Shown here in pieces: positions 23,601-38,600 of a DNA stretch of 64,000 nucleotides. Every line of letters starts with the position of its first letter. Within the stretch, counting starts at the first letter, position 1. The notes beneath the pieces were generated by a model. It searched no databases, was not told where the DNA came from, and saw nothing but the letters and a program-made list of their open reading frames with translations. The DNA lies in the NCBI RefSeq assembly GCF_036370855.1, contig NC_088117.1:4278001-4342000 (forward strand), read 5' to 3'. A program made the translations under genes and the position numbers. The DNA comes from Dromaius novaehollandiae. Its lineage: Eukaryota > Chordata > Aves > Casuariiformes > Dromaiidae.

Positions 23601-26600
23601 ATCAGCATCTGGGAGGGACCAGACAGGACTTGGGCTCCCCACCATGCCACAACACTACCCGAACGGGGAGCGTGGTGCACCTAACACGAGTGGAGATCCT
23701 CATGCAGGAGAGGTTTTCCTCTCCTCTTTCCTTTCTAGACAGACTCAAATGTTGTAGCTGCTGTCAGCTTCAAGCCCTACAGCCGGCTCAAAGGCAGGGT
23801 TGGCACGTACAGATAATCCAGGAACCTCATTTGCTTCTCCGAAACCCGGACCACTTCATTAACCAATATATCCTTCTGTTTAAAAGAGCCGATAGAAACT
23901 TGGTTTAGTAAAAAAGACTCACAATGTCTTTCCATTCCCTCTCTTCTTCCAAAGCACTTGTAAAGAATAAAGGCAGCAGGTAGAAGAAAGTCTGAAGCAG
24001 ATCCCACAGGAGGTCCTGAGAAATGAGTTAGTGCCAAGAGTCCTAATCCAAAGACCAAGAAGAGGGACAGAGACAGCAAAGACTGTTAGAGACCATAAGG
24101 GACGAGGTGGGAGAGGCCCTGGAGGTGGCAGCTGGTGTCCCATGCTGCATGGGGAAGGGCAGCTGTCACAGGCAGCCCTCCTTCTGGTGCCAGCTCCAAG
24201 AGTCCCCATTCAGCATCTCACGGGGCAGCACATCTACCAGCCAAACACGGAGAACCAGCCTCTATAACCAAGCTTCAAAACCACTGCCCCCCAAGGCCAG
24301 CCTCGAGCCCAAGGCAGACAAAGCCATAAGGACTGGCTTGGATAAACAAAATAAGACAAAGCCCAGGCTGAGGCTTGATAAGGGGTCCAGGAGACCCTTG
24401 GCTCAAGAACTCATGCTCTCACTCACTGGAGTCTCCAAATCACAGCAGGAAGGGTATCGTCGTGACAGCCCACAGTCCTGCCAGTCAGCCCGGGGCTCAA
24501 AAGCAGGATTGAAGAGGTGTTGCCCTCAAACTGCAGGCGCCAGCCCAAAACTGGCTGGGCACGGAAGGGCTCAGTGCCTGCAACGGCAGGACTCATCCAG
24601 AGTCACCAACCATACAGAGTCCACCAAGAGGCCAAGCAGGGACCAGAGATTTGAGATAAACACAAGTTATTTCACTGAGGGCTGGCTGGGCAGCTGTCCT
24701 CAGCAGGCAGACACTATTGCAAGTAAGAGAGTCAAGAGTTTACATTCTGCAGAGCTGAGGATCAGCTGCAAAATGCCTTTAAAAAGCAGAGATATTTGGC
24801 TTTGGAGTCTGCAAGCAGCCAGAGGGCAGCGGCTTTGCCCTCCTGCAGCTCCCAGCTAACAGGCTGAGGGCCACAGCCCGGCACGTTGCAGAGCTCATTC
24901 GGCACAGCAGCACCTTGTGTAGGAGATGCGGAGGTGACTGCACACCAGCTCCCTCCGTGCATTCCTCTCTCGCACACCCTGCTTGCAAGGAAGGGGCAGT
25001 TAGGTAAAATTACCCACCCCGAGAAAATATTTGGGGCATGAAGGTACACACCAAATTGCTAGGAAGGGAAGGGAGGCGACCAGGTGAGCATGCTGATGGA
25101 GGGCCTTGGGCCGCCTGGATCAACCACGCCACGTCTGAGGACCTGGTGTGGGGGAGAGCCACCACCTCCACATCCTGTTTGATATCATTAAGTCAGCAGC
25201 GAGATCTGGGTCTAGATATATTTGTTTTGGTACTTGGCCAGGAGAAGCAGAGAAGTTTGTTATGAAAAAAGGGATGCTCTGTGATTATTTTCCAGAGGCC
25301 CATGAGGATCTCAGAGCACTTTGCAAGTATGACGTCCTGCTCTGCCCCAAGAGCTGTCCCCACTTTGCGCCAGTTTGCAGGGGCAAGAGTCCGGTTCACC
25401 AGCCTGCCCAAAGCCACTGCAAGCAAACAATTCCCAGCCTTGCACCTCTGAAGACCCAAATCCTACTCCAAACCCTGCAACATGTGCTATCCACCATGAC
25501 CACTCACAATCGAACTAGATGCAAAAATGCACACCTGGGCTGGCTAAGGGTAAGAAGCCCTGCTAGAGAGACTAAAGGCAGACACATTTATTTTGTGCAC
25601 TTTCTGATCACTGCTGCTTCTTGTTGGCATTTCAGGAGCTTCTACCACGCTTTAGGCCTATGGCCAGCTGCACCTCTCACCCCGGAGTGGGGCTGTCGCT
25701 GAGCACAGAGTCCCCATAGGGATGTCAGTTAGTCATTTCCTCCCCTGGTAAAAGAAAAAGAACAAAAACCAACCAACGAAACAAAAAACAAAAACAATAG
25801 AAGACTTCTGCCCAAAGACACAGAGGATGCTATCCTGCATCTTTTTGACATCCATGACTTTTTCAGCAAATTAGGGGAGTGCAGAGCCAAGCTGAGATGA
25901 GATGATCTCTCCAACTCCTTGGAATCCACAGCTGTGACACCCTACACAGGCGTAGGTCCTCCCCATCCCAGGACCTGCCCCGAGTTCCAGGGTTGCCATC
26001 AACCCTCATATGAATTTAAAAGATCATTTTCTCTTCTCTCCCCACCCTTCTCCTCCCAGCGTCCACCTCCAGCACTGGTGCAGGCTCACCTCACTAGTCC
26101 ACTGTGTCCCACTCCCCAGGGACATCGTGGCATTGGTGGGCTGCCCAGCTGTGCATGGAGCCAGCTCCAAGCTGAATGGGCTCAGATTGCTTCTTTGGGT
26201 GCTGGGCAGGAAGAAGGGAGGGGGAGGCTCTGCTTCTGATGGCGCTTCCTGAAAAGGCTCAGCTGTTCCTCAGCAATCAGAGCATCCTGGCAGAGCAGGC
26301 CAAGTCAGTGACAACCTCGCTGTGCCAGCACGGCCGCTGGACCCTGAGGGAACCAAACTGCACAAGTACAGGCAACATCCAAGGTGCTGATCATCCATCG
26401 GGCACTGAGCACAGGATAACCCATGCCACCAGGATTTCCAGGACTGCCAAGAAGTCGCTCTCAGGTCTGGCTGGGGGTGGTCAGAGTGGAGACAACAAAA
26501 GTCACAGCTGAGTCCTCCACCCCACCGACTGCAGGAGGAAGATGCTCAATCTCTCCGCATTAGGGACTTGCCATTACTCGCACTCCTAAGAACATGGCCC

Positions 26601-29600
26601 CAACTTTGTCTTCACTGCCTAGCAAATCCCTTCTGCATTCCCAGGCCCAGCTGAAGGCTTTGAGACTCCGTAGCAGAGGAGGGGGGAGCAGACGAGACTT
26701 CTTGCGACAGCTTGGCCGTGGAATGTCCTATTTTTATACTCTTGTTTTAAAGAGTTGCACCGCGTCCCTGACCTTGCTGACTCGCTTCCATTTCTCATAC
26801 ATTCCTGGACTGCTTGATGGAATTTTTTTTACAAAACAAGCAACCTTTAGAAGGAGGTACCTCCCCAGAGAAGGTTGAATTCATCTGCCAAATTGTGATG
26901 AACCCAATAAAAGTCTTGTTGTGGACACCAAGCTCCCTGTTCCTACTCAGGAACTTTTACCTCCACACCTTTATTTTGCTTGACACACCCAGGGCCCAGG
27001 CAGGCACAGACACACTGTCCGCTCTTGCAACATCCACTCTGGGTCAGAACAGGCCAGTACCCGTCACCACAGGCTGCCCTGCTCTGGCCTGTTGCATTGC
27101 TGAGGCTGGAGCTCCCTGGGTGCATTTCAGAAGAATAGGGGCATGGGTTAGGTGGTCCCCTTCCTAAAAAACATGATGGATATGCATTCACACAGGCTGG
27201 CCTTGAAGACAGCCACAGCTAACATACAAGGCTCAAGTCTGATCTCATAGAGATTGATGCAATCTCTAGGTTTCTTGATCATACTGTAAACCCCAAACAA
27301 AAGCAGAAACCAACCCAAATTGGTAATCACACCTCCTCCAGCCTGGTCTGAACGTGCATCTGCAAATCAACTCTGGTCTGCCCAGGGGTGCAAGACCCAC
27401 GGGGGCTGCTGAGAACATGTGGACCATTCAGCTGACCAGGCAGCACATCTCATCCAAGACATGGGCTGCAGATGTTACAAAAGGGAAGACACAAGCAGGC
27501 ACAAAGGGCAGTGTGGTGGCAGGGGGAACGGCCATAACAAATCTTGGGGTACTCGACTCTCTAGATGAACACCCAGCCGGGTACCCCTGCACTCCCACAG
27601 CCATGCGTCCCTTACCAAGGAGAGGGTTCAGGGGAGTTCATTCACATCTCCCCCTTCCCTTAGGCATGCAGAAGTCAGGAGAAGCCAACGTGCACGGTGA
27701 CTCAGTGGGAATGAGCACATGAACAAAGTTCGGCGAGGTGCCAGCCGTTTTGCTATAATGCCATCTATCAGCAACAGCTTTCTCATCGCTGAGGGCAGGA
27801 CTCCAGTGTACTAGATGCTGCAAGGTGTTGGCTCTTTGCCCCTTACAGGGCTCACAGAACCTGCTCTAAGGCGAGGTGGAAGAAGAACATGGTGGCTTGC
27901 GATCATTATATCCAGCCAGGAAATGCAGGTCCATCTGAAGCACTGGATTCTCTGCACCAGCCACACACTGGGCTCCAGGAAACTCAGACACATGATAGCC
28001 TCAGCGATGGTAAAAAGTCCCTTGGCACTGCTGGTGTTCCCATCTGTAGTTGTAACGAAAGGAAACATAAGGGGAGAGACAGCAGCAGGGGTAAGGAAAG
28101 CTTCCCCCAAGGGCACCTGGGACATCCAGTCCCTGGCTACACTCCTGCTCCTTCTCCTCTAGCACTTTGCTGCTTCAGAAGTCAGCTCACGTTCTGCTAC
28201 GAAAACCTCAGCGGTGCTTACCCTGATTTCTAATAGCTCCATTTGTGCAAGCTGTTTGCCATGAACTCCAAAACAGTCCAGTCAGCCCCATTCCAGGGCA
28301 AAGTGCTAAGAACAGAGGGAAGCAGCAAGAAGAGAAGTTCCCAGCTGAGATCAGAAACTGGCTTCAGAGACTTCCAAAAGCTGGCAAGCATGAGGAGGCT
28401 GCTGCAGGCCGGCCAACAACGGCTGAGAAGAACGATACTGTCTCACCACTGTGGCCTTGAGGAGGCAGGAGGGGTCAGTGCTGTGGGAGAGTTGAGGATG
28501 CAATATGATGGACTTGCATCACCGTTCCCCAGATGGACACTGCTAGCGAGCCACGCTCTGGAAAAGAGAGGTGCATCCAAGATCCCTGAGGAGTTAACAA
28601 GGAGGAACTTGAAGCCACCAGTCACTAGGGCGAGCTAAGAAGCTCTACTGCCTGTAAAAAGAACAAGGGGCCCGCAGTCATCTGGGACCAGACACGTTTT
28701 CACTTTCATCGTTAAGGACAGCCTTGAATACATCAGCATCCTGCAGCCTCTGTCTGTGCTCCTTCACCATTGGAAAAGCACCTGTCCATGCCAGCTCCTT
28801 CAGAATATTTATGAACCCTTTATTTCCCTCCAGGCCTCTTTTATGAGCTTGAATTCATGCTGTTCCCCTTGCAACTCTTACACTGTTCCTTTGTGCTTGG
28901 GCACTGCCTTCATACTCGCTCTCCGTCATGTATTTCATTGCTTTTGTGCAATTCCTTTCCAATTTTTGGGTCATTGCAAAGCTCCCAGGAGAGCAACAGT
29001 GAACTGCAGTGTAGCAAGAGGAAGTCAGGAGGTGCCCAGTCTTGCCGCTAGCTCAGCCTGGCAAGGAGGAACTGAACACTATAATCCAGCGGCTTATACA
29101 GCACAATGCAATGCATGAATTGAGAGCTCATTTTTAATTTGAGGGTTCATTTTATTTACTGCCAGTAAAAAGCCAGTCGGTTGACACCAACAGTAGAGCG
29201 GCTGCTGTTTTCCAAGCACTGATGAGAAATCAAAGCCATTCCTACCAGTTCTAATTATAGGCCCTGGACAAACGATCTCCCTTTCCTCTTCTAACCAACA
29301 GCTTCCCATCACGCACAGCCCGAGGTCCTGTCGCCGTCTCTCTCTGTCGAAGCTCGCGCTCCCTTCACTTTCCGAGAGAGGAAGTGTGAACAGCCCGCAG
29401 TGTGGCAGCTCCACTGAACCAGCAAGAGAAAAACCCCAAAAGTAGCTGCTAGCAAGAAACCACAGCACGGCCAGAGCCCAGCACTCGAGTTCGTCTCCAT
29501 TTGATCCTGGCCGGGAGGCAGAAGAGGAGGGCTTGGTCCCCAGTAACACATCCACAAGCAATAAATACCACTGGGGAGACATCTGAAGTCTTTCCCACTG

Positions 29601-32600
29601 CTTTTCACACAAGAAACAACTGCTTGTGACAGAAACTTCAAACCACCTTCTCTTTAGAGCCCCAGCTGCACCTCGAGGAGCAGAGGAGACAGCCCAGCAT
29701 GCACCCGCAGTCCCGTGAGAGCCCACAGCCCCGCTCACGCTACTGCTCTCAGCTTTTTAACGGGCACGAGCGAGTCCTAGAAACTTGTTATCAGCCAGAA
29801 GTGCCTTCAACAAGCCCTGTCGTTAAACACACAAATTAACTTTGGGCTACAGCCAAAAGCCAGCCTCACCCCCTGGTTGCTGGGTGTGCTCGTTGCACCG
29901 ATTTGAAAACAAAATCCCTCCCAGGGAGCCGCACATGGAGCTCGGTGCTTCGGCAGCCGGTGGTCTCCAGCCTCCCTGCGGTGGGCTTTCCCGGCGCTGG
30001 AGCACCCAGCGCTGCTCCTGCAGCAGCAGGAAGGGTTCTGCCGCCAGCTCCCACCGCGGCACCGAAGCATCTCCGACGGACCCGTGAGCACCACGGCCCC
30101 GCACGCCGAGGCAGACATCCCCCAGGCCACGGGGGAGACAGTGGTCTGTGCTCGCCGGCACAAGGAGAGAGCTGCCGGCCGGCAGCCCAACACAGCAGCG
30201 CAAGCCACCGCCGCGGGAAGAGGAAGGAGCTGAGCCTTCAGCCCTGCGCAGGTGGCTGAGGCCGGCTCCAGGCTTAGAGGAGCCGTGCCCTTACCTTGCG
30301 GTGCAGCAGCTGCGACTGCGGCCCACCGTTGCCTTCGATTTCATAGCGGACGCTGTTGAAGAGCGCTACTCCGTACTGCTCCTTGTAGCACCGGCAAAAC
30401 TCATCCAGCACCTTCCCGGTCTTCTCTGCAAGAGGAGAGCAGAGTGGTGTTAAGGCAGGGGTATCATGGCCCCCAGCACCAGACCTTCTCCCCCACCTTC
30501 CTGATCACCTCCAGCTAGTTCAGCTTCATGCGTACAATCAACAAACCTGCTCTTTCTCTGCAGCGGGGGGAAAATTTCAACCCGCTAAAGTCCTCCTCAG
30601 CCCATCAATGCAGTGACAGCAGCCCATGGGGCAGAGCCCAGAGCTTCATTAGGAGACAGCTCCAAGCACTAACCCTTACAAGTATTCAGCAGTTTGTTGG
30701 GGCAACAGCTGAGCATCTGTGAGGAACAGGCAGAAAGGCTCTCCAGAAAAGCTGGAGGCAGCTAGCTTAACTGCAGAGGAGACGGGGAACATGCCCCAGC
30801 ATTTCAGGGGGTCACTTGGGGCTGCCTTGGCTCCAGAGGTTACCCAAGAGCTTAGCATTGGCTGCAGGTGAGATGAGTCTCACCTGCTACACCGCAAGTG
30901 GCTTGTCCAGGGCACCCGGGGTGAAGGGGCCTGCCGTCTGCAGTCCCCCCTTCCCAGCCCCGTCTGCCCATCTCATCCTTCAAAGGGAAGGGGAACAACC
31001 TCCTAGGCGTGTTTTGGAGACTCTGGTCCCTCAGGCTGAGACTCCACCAGGATCCACATGGCCCCAGGACAATGCTGACACTTGGTCCCCCCCAGACAAC
31101 TGCCTCACACACAGCTCGGTTCAACCCTGCGCACCCAGCCCAGATCGTTCCCGGGGCAGCAATCAAGGCACTTGGCCCAGCAGCTTTCTGTGCAACATTT
31201 CCCATTGCCAGAGCCTGGGGATGCCCTGCCGAGGCCCGCTGGGCTGGCTGACGCTGCTCATGGGGCAGATCTCCATCCCCCAGCCCTGGAGCGCTCACCC
31301 AACCTGCGATCAGGAGCCACCGACCTCCTGGTCCCGTGTTTGCTCAGCGACCTCCAGCCCACACCGGGGCCCTATGTTTTTTCCCAGAGCCTCTGCACTG
31401 TGTGAGGAGCACCGATGGAGCACCGTCCCCAGCCCGGCGTATCTCCCGCCCTCGAGACGTTAAAGCTTTCTGCTCCTCTCCGTGTTGCTGCGGGGCCTCT
31501 CGCTCCCCGGGCCCTGCCAGCAGAGCTTCTCGCACCGGCTCCTGCCACGGCACCTTTCCGGGCCCCAAGTGCCTCGGCCTCTGCGCAAAGCACCCCGGGG
31601 CAGGACGACGCTGGCACCGTCAGCGGGGCTCTGGCATCTCTTAACGAAGCGTGAAGGTGCCTCGCGCCAGTGTTCCCCTGACTAATCAGCAGGCCCAAGG
31701 GCTGGGCTGCCCGTACCTCCCACATACCCAATAAACGTGGGGCCGAGCTGACTAGCTTAACCAGCCCGGGGGAAGGGATGGAGAGACAGACGCCCCCGGA
31801 GCTGGGTCCTCTCCCAGCAGAGCCGCACGCCCCAGGCTCACGGGCTGCAGCCAGCATCGCCTGGCACCCACCCCCTGCTCCAAAACCACCCGCAGCCCTC
31901 TGGGACCGTCGCCTCCGACCCGGGCACGGACTTGCCAAACCCCCGTGCCATCTCCTGTCTCTTCCCGCTTGCGCGGGCTGCTGGGAAGGGATGTGGCAGG
32001 ATCCGGGCAGCTTGGGGCTCCTCCATCCCTATCCCTGCAGGGAAACACAGCCGTGCTGGCAGCCCCTGCCCCTCCGATCCCCGAGCCGAGGCAGAGCCCC
32101 TGCAGAACTGCTATAAACAGCGGGGAGGCACCAGCCTGCCACGAGATAGCCTAATCCCAGGTCATAAATTTGGACACCTTCCCCCTTCCCACTAACAGCC
32201 TCCGAACACCTTCCCACTGCCCTTGGGCCCATGGGAGCAGGGTTCAGCGCGGGGCCGCGACTGATGCTGCCGCCCTCTGCCCTCCGTGGCCAGCCCGGGG
32301 ACTAATTCAGAGTTAGCAGAGTCTTTTTTTGGTGTTTAATGCTAATGCCTCGGATTCCTCTGCGAGGCAGGAAATTCCTGACATTAAGCTTATTCCGGCA
32401 ATACGAACGGGCCCGCACGGCGCTTCCTGCGCATTGTGCAGCTCCGTGCCCCAGTCCAGCTGCACGGCCCCACTCGAGGCCCGAGGAAGGACTTCCTCCG
32501 GCATCGCCCCCGAGAGCGGGGGGCAACTCAGGCCCCCCCAGCCCGAGATTCATGGTGGGACCCCTATGAGCAACATCCCACAGAGAAGCCAGGGAGCCCC

Positions 32601-35600
32601 GAGCTCCACAGCCAGAGCCGCGCGGGGGGAATATGCACAGCAGGATCGGTCACGGGGCAGCGAGGGGCAAAGCCAGAAGAAGGCTGGGCATCGCATGCAG
32701 AAGACATACAAGCCCCAGGCTCTCAGTAGACTTCAGAGCCTCCTGCCCGCTCTCCAAGGAGCAAAGTGCAGCCTGATGGGAGCCACGCGCTGGGGAAAGC
32801 TGGTGGGAGCCAGCCAGTCACCGTGCCCCAGAGAGCTGGAGATGCCCCGAGAAAGCCTCTCTGCAGCATCCCTGCGCTGTCACCCACGAGCGGCTGTGCA
32901 GCCCCCGAATGCAGCTCCTTGAATCTTACTCCAGGATTTGCATTTTTTCCCTTTCCCCAGCTCTAGCGAGCCTGCATGGAGGCGGCAAGCTCCCACCTTC
33001 CTGTAAAACCCAAAGGTGGGAGAGCAGCTGAGATCGGCCAGCCCAAACCCCGACTCTGCCCCAGCATGTCCCGCCCCAGTGGCATCCTCCATCGCGGCCG
33101 GCGTGGGGCCGGGAGATGGGCCCCACAGAGGGCCTGGGGCACGCGGGGCACCGGCTGGTTGCACCCCACAGGGAAGCCCGGCGGGCTCAGCCCCAGCTTC
33201 TCCCCCCGCTTCAAGGAGGGCCAGGGGGGGCAGTGGGGCCGGAAAGTGCCCCTCGCACGCTCCGCGGCAGGGGAAGAGGCAGAGTTTGGGCAGCTGCCCA
33301 CTAGGTCCCACAGCAATGGCTGCTTTTAGAGCCGCTTATGCATCACACATCGCCAAGCCACCTGGACTTAAAGCTAAGAGCAGAGCTGACTAGCACCAGA
33401 AATGAGCTGTTTTCCCCACAAGCAGTTGCAGGATAAATCACTGCACCCCCCCCATCCAAGCTTTCATCCCTATTAAAAAAAGAAAATAAAAATCCATGCA
33501 TACACACAGAAGAAAATATCAAGTGAAAATCCCCCCCCCCCCCCGCCAAGTTTCCCACCAGGGTGGGCTCCCACCAGACACCACCCTGGGACCCAAGCTA
33601 CAGCCAGGGAGTGGGAGCATCTCCCGCACCCGGCGATTTAGGTCCCCAGCGCAGCGCGGGGCGATGGAGACACCTCCTCTGCGCCCGAGCCTGCTGCGCA
33701 GGAATGCGGAGCGGGCGCTGGCATCCCGGCCGGCGGCTCGGCGAGGTCCCACGCGTGGGCAGGTCGGAAGCCGCCGCTTCCAGCGAGCGTGGCACCCTGC
33801 CCCACACGGCACGCCGGGGCCGCTCGGGCGTCCCACGAGGAAACCCCCTCTCAAAGCCTCCCTGGGCTTTAAAGGCTCGGGAAGAGACTGCCAGCAGAAA
33901 GGCTTCCCGAAGCTTTCTTTGGCATGAGGGACCTCTATTCTGAATTTCTCGCTCAACTTTGCCCCAGAGAGTGTGAAAGGGAAAGAATTCAAGTCTCCTG
34001 CAACTATTTCAAACCCTTCAGCCTTTCCCAGAGATGGGGCGATAGGAGGCGGCAGGAATGCTGTATCGGCATCCTCGGCGCGGAAGCCAGCGCGATGCTG
34101 GGTGCACGAAACCAGACAAAACACACACATGCACGCGCGGGCCCTGGCGCGGCTCGGCACTTGTGACAGCAGCCAAAAGTCTCTTCCAGCCGCAGCCACC
34201 CCAGAGCTGCGTTTGCAGCAACGGCCGCCCACCGTGCTGAGGGGCTGCGCGAGGGACGAAGAGCAGGACCAGCTTGCTCCAGCACGGTGCAAATCCTGGA
34301 TATACCCCAGCTAGGAGCTGGGAATGGCACAGGAAAAAAAATGTCACGAGATCGTAATGGCTGGGAGCAGGTAGCCGGGCGCCAGATGGGATCACGACAA
34401 AACGGTGGCGAAGGACCACATGCAACCTTCCCCCTCTGCCGATGCTTTGCCGCATCCATTTATCAAGCAAGGTGGCAGCAGCCAGCTCTGAAGACCGACG
34501 GGGTGCTGCACTTGGGTGGGAAGTGAGCATTGCCGGAGACCGTGGCAGGATGGTCCACAGCTCCAGCATCCCTCCAGGACGCCCCAGTTTGGTCACTCCC
34601 GCTGGTCTCAGGGCTCAGCAGCAGCTTGCATCTCATCCGGCGCTTCCCTCCCGAGTGATCCTGGAAGGACGTTTCGGGGCTCAGCTGCCACCCAAACCGC
34701 TCCCTCCCACGCGGTCTGCTCTCCTCCTAGGTTATCGGCAGATCCGACAGCGCCGGCACCGCGCGCCTGGTTCTGCGCCTGCACCAACAGCCCCAAGGTG
34801 CTCGCGTGTGGGGCTCTCGCGGGGTTTTGGCCCAGGGCAGCAGGAGAGCTGGCAAGGCGCGAGGCTCCCCCAGCATCCCCGTGCCGCTCGCCAGGGACCA
34901 GAAAGGCAACGCCTGGCTCGGCGCAGCAGCCCGGCCACACTGGGAGGTCGATCGCCCGGAGAGGGCTTCAGCCGTGGTCCCCAGGCGGATCCCAAGCCAG
35001 TCCCAGCACGAGGGACGCGGTGCCAGGGAGCGCCGGCACGGAGGGCATGGCGGCGAGGTCCTGGAGGAGGTGGCGCCGGGGCTGGAGAATCGCCTGGGTT
35101 TAAGGAACACATTTTGCATGCCAAAGAATGAGAAGCCTGCTCATACGAGCAGAGAAATTCCTCACCCTTATTTTGGCATTTTCTAGTGGAAAAAAATAGC
35201 CTGTTGTTACTCCATTTGCTTGTGTCCACTAGGTACTTCTGTTGCAGCCTGCAGTCTACAAAAATCTATTATTTTGGCTGGAGCTTTGGGCAGCAATGTT
35301 GACAGCTAAGATTTAGGAGGGCATTTTGAAGTTTAATTTCCTTTCAGTTCATGGGAAAAAAGAGCTCTAGTTCCCCAGCAGTCAAGACAGCTTAGTCACT
35401 CATTCTTCACTGATTAATGACGGGGCCAATTAGGAGTTCTTAAGCAAATGGAAAAGCAAAAGTCAATTACTTGCAGATATTGAAACAAAAGATTCACAGT
35501 CAAATATCCAAGACAACTAAATCTTCCCCAGCTCCAACAGTTTAGCAGCGCAGAAAGCCACGTTACCCTTCTGGATATTTATGGCTAGTGGGCAGAAGGA

Positions 35601-38600
35601 AGCAGGCGGGGGACGCGTCGCAGAGGCCCACAGCTCCGTGCCAGGAGCTCCAGTTCAATTTCCTTTGCTGCCCTGCTAGCACAGGGCTGGCAGCACCCTT
35701 CACCTCCATGCTAGTAGCAAACCCTGTCCCCTGCCATCATCTACCTTGCACACTTCAAGTCCTTAAAACCCCAGCTCCTGGGGTAAACGATGCTACAGAG
35801 CCTCTGCTCTCATTCCAGAACGTCTGTGCAGGAAGGGGTGTGAATCATGACCCTCCACTCATGAATAACATCTTTTGGATTGCAAGCTAAGAATCAAACC
35901 TTCCCCTTCCCTTCTCTCACCCCCACCCCCTCTTTTTGCTTATGAGAAGAAAGGCTTTAATTAGTGCAACTTAAGGTTGAAGACATGCACAGTCTGTAAT
36001 ATCGCCAGCAAGCCCCATCAGCGGCACGACGACCCTGGGACGCGTGACAGTTCCTCCCCCCCGACTCATTCCCCTGAGATCCACGAGCCGCCTGCTCGCA
36101 GCTCCAGCCCTGTGCCGCAGCCACCAGCTGTGCCTGGTTTCCGGCTCTATAGATATCCCAGGGTCTGCTCTTGGGAAGCATCTTTGTCCGCACACTTCCA
36201 GGGCTGCCGGGAAGAGGTGCCTCTTCCAGCGAGCAGAGCCTCAGGCAGGCAGCTGGGTTTTGGCTCAACGTCCGACTCCCCACGGACACGAGGCGCCAGA
36301 AGCACTTCAGCACTCGTGCAGTTGCCTCCTGCCATTTAGACCAGCTGATCCCAAGCCGCGAGGCAAGACAGGACGTGCAGCTCAAGCCACTACACGCTGT
36401 CGGCCCCGCGCAGAATTTGCTTGGGTTTCTCTGCAACCACGCTCAAACCAGAAGCAAGGAGAGGTGCGTGGACACACTTGAGAGGTCTGGAGGAGGTGGG
36501 CCAGAGGTACCGCTGGTTCAGCAGCGGCATGGAGAGGTGACGTAAGGAGAAACGTAAGGAGCAGATTTAGGCAACTAACAATGCTATAGTTGAGTTTTGC
36601 TCAAGAAAAGAGGTTGGGAAATCTGTGCTTGAGATCACAGCAGATGCTCTGAAAGCCTCTCCTGTCCTATGGGCTGGTCCAGGCAGCTGAACTTAGCCTC
36701 TCAGACACATGTGCATACACAGACCAACAGCAGCATCCCCCTTGTGTGGGGCTTGATGTGCCAGGACCTGGCTAAAAGACCCCACCTGGGCCAGCACCCC
36801 ATGGCATGCACCTCCAAGGTCCCCTCCCAGCAGCCTTCTGATGGCTGCAGAAGTCAGAGACCACAACCGAATTTTGTGCAGAGGCAGGAAACATGTAAGA
36901 TGCTTCCAAATACCTGGAAGGAGCCATCCTGCCCTTTCTCTCTCCTTTAAGAGGCTGAACATAAACCCCCAAGCCATCACCTTGCAGCACTGGGGATTGC
37001 CAGACAGGTCAGACAGCTGCCCCCTCTTTGGTTGGGCAGTCAAGGCCACCCACAAGCTATCTTCCCTCCATCCAGCAGCTTTGGCTGTGCATCTGGCCAA
37101 GAGCTAAAGGAATTTTTGGAAAGCCAGAGGGTGCGTGGCAGTCCAGGAAGCTTACACTGGAGCCCACACAGGCGTCTCAGCTCCAGAAAGCTCACAGCGT
37201 GCTTTTCCCCAGGCCTCAGGCCAGCAGAGAGGAGCCCCAGCGCCAGGCACCATCCTACAGCAGCGTAAAGCAGATCCTCCTCTCCTGGTAGCGGGCAATG
37301 GCGAGACAAGGCGGCAGAGGCGTTTGGCCTCCACATCCTCCACCCATTCTTAGGTGCCAAGTCTTGTCCTGTCCCCCCACTTGACTGCCGGCGAGGAGCA
37401 CACATCCCAGCTGTGACGAGGCCATGGAGGCATGCGGCTCAGCTTGCTTCCGCCCCTCCAAGCAGCAAACGCCCCTATCTGGGTGCGGGTGCAGACACCC
37501 ACGGGAAAGAGTTTCAGCAAGTCGGGTGCATACAACAGCAGAGGGACTTTCCTTCACAGGGTGGTGACAGGTCCCCAGCCTCCTTTAGACTCCGCTTTCC
37601 CACGAGTCCCAAACACAATCTTCGCTCTAGGACCTGAGGCTGGAGCACACACACACGTAGGGCTTATCCAGAGCAGATCAGAGCTCCGGACACAGAGTCT
37701 GGATCCACTTCCCAACATAATGGCCACGCACCCCTCCTTCACGCAGAAATCCCTGAGCTCCCGGGCACCACAGGCTTCCCCCATTGCTCCGAGTGCCACC
37801 AGCCTGGTCCCCACTCGCACCAAACGCAACCTGGCTCTGCAAACCACCACCTATGGCCCGGTGCTCTGCGCTTTGCGACCGGCCCAGGGCAGCAGTGACC
37901 CTCCTGCCGCAGCCCGAGGTTGCTCGGCTGAAGCAGGCTCCAGCGAGTTGCTCCTGTTCCTTGACAGCAAGGCAGGACTGAGGCAAGTTATCAGCAATAA
38001 GTAGTTTATGGTTGGAGCTGCGTGTCAAACAGCACCCACTAACGCTAACGCCCCTGTCTCTGCCAGGGCTGGGATCCCTGCTGAGCCTCCCAATAGCACC
38101 CTTAATCAGAGACTTCATCTACTCCTCTGCCTCCGGGTTTCCCCTCCTTCCCTACAGAAGCATCCCGATGACTAAGACTCACGTGGTGCTTTGCAGGCTG
38201 CGACAAAGGGGCTCTACAGCAAGCCAGCTTTCACACGAAGGGCAGAGAAAGGGCTCTGTGTTTCGCAGGGGTGGGACAGACATGCCAAGAGCAGGCTGGG
38301 CACAATGACGGGACTGGCTTTTGGGAGCAAGACAAGTTCAGGTTGTATCTTCCAGTGTCCACCCTGCCTTTGCAAGGGGCGCGTCCCTAAGGCACCCGGC
38401 TGTTTCCTACCTCACCACACGTCCTGCTCCCCCAGCGATGCTCCAGCCTGCACCGAAAGGCCACCAGGGCCAGGAGGACGCTGCCACCTCCCAAGCCAGC
38501 GCTACCACAAACTCGCAGGAACGCCAAGGTCAACAGCTCACGAGAGAGAATAACGACCACAATTTGCTCTCTCCAGCTGACACACTACTCCCTGGAGGAC

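Larger units (their letters stand above)
22548..30294 (-). other. NIBAN2 intron 2
   Basis: 7.7 kb, less GC-rich than most of the window. It contains one CR1 3-prime fragment (about 23010-23127), a doubtful SINE-like fragment near 25300-25335 and an AT-richer stretch at 28740-29000 without recognisable identity. I see no exon of another gene. Confidence 0.65.
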
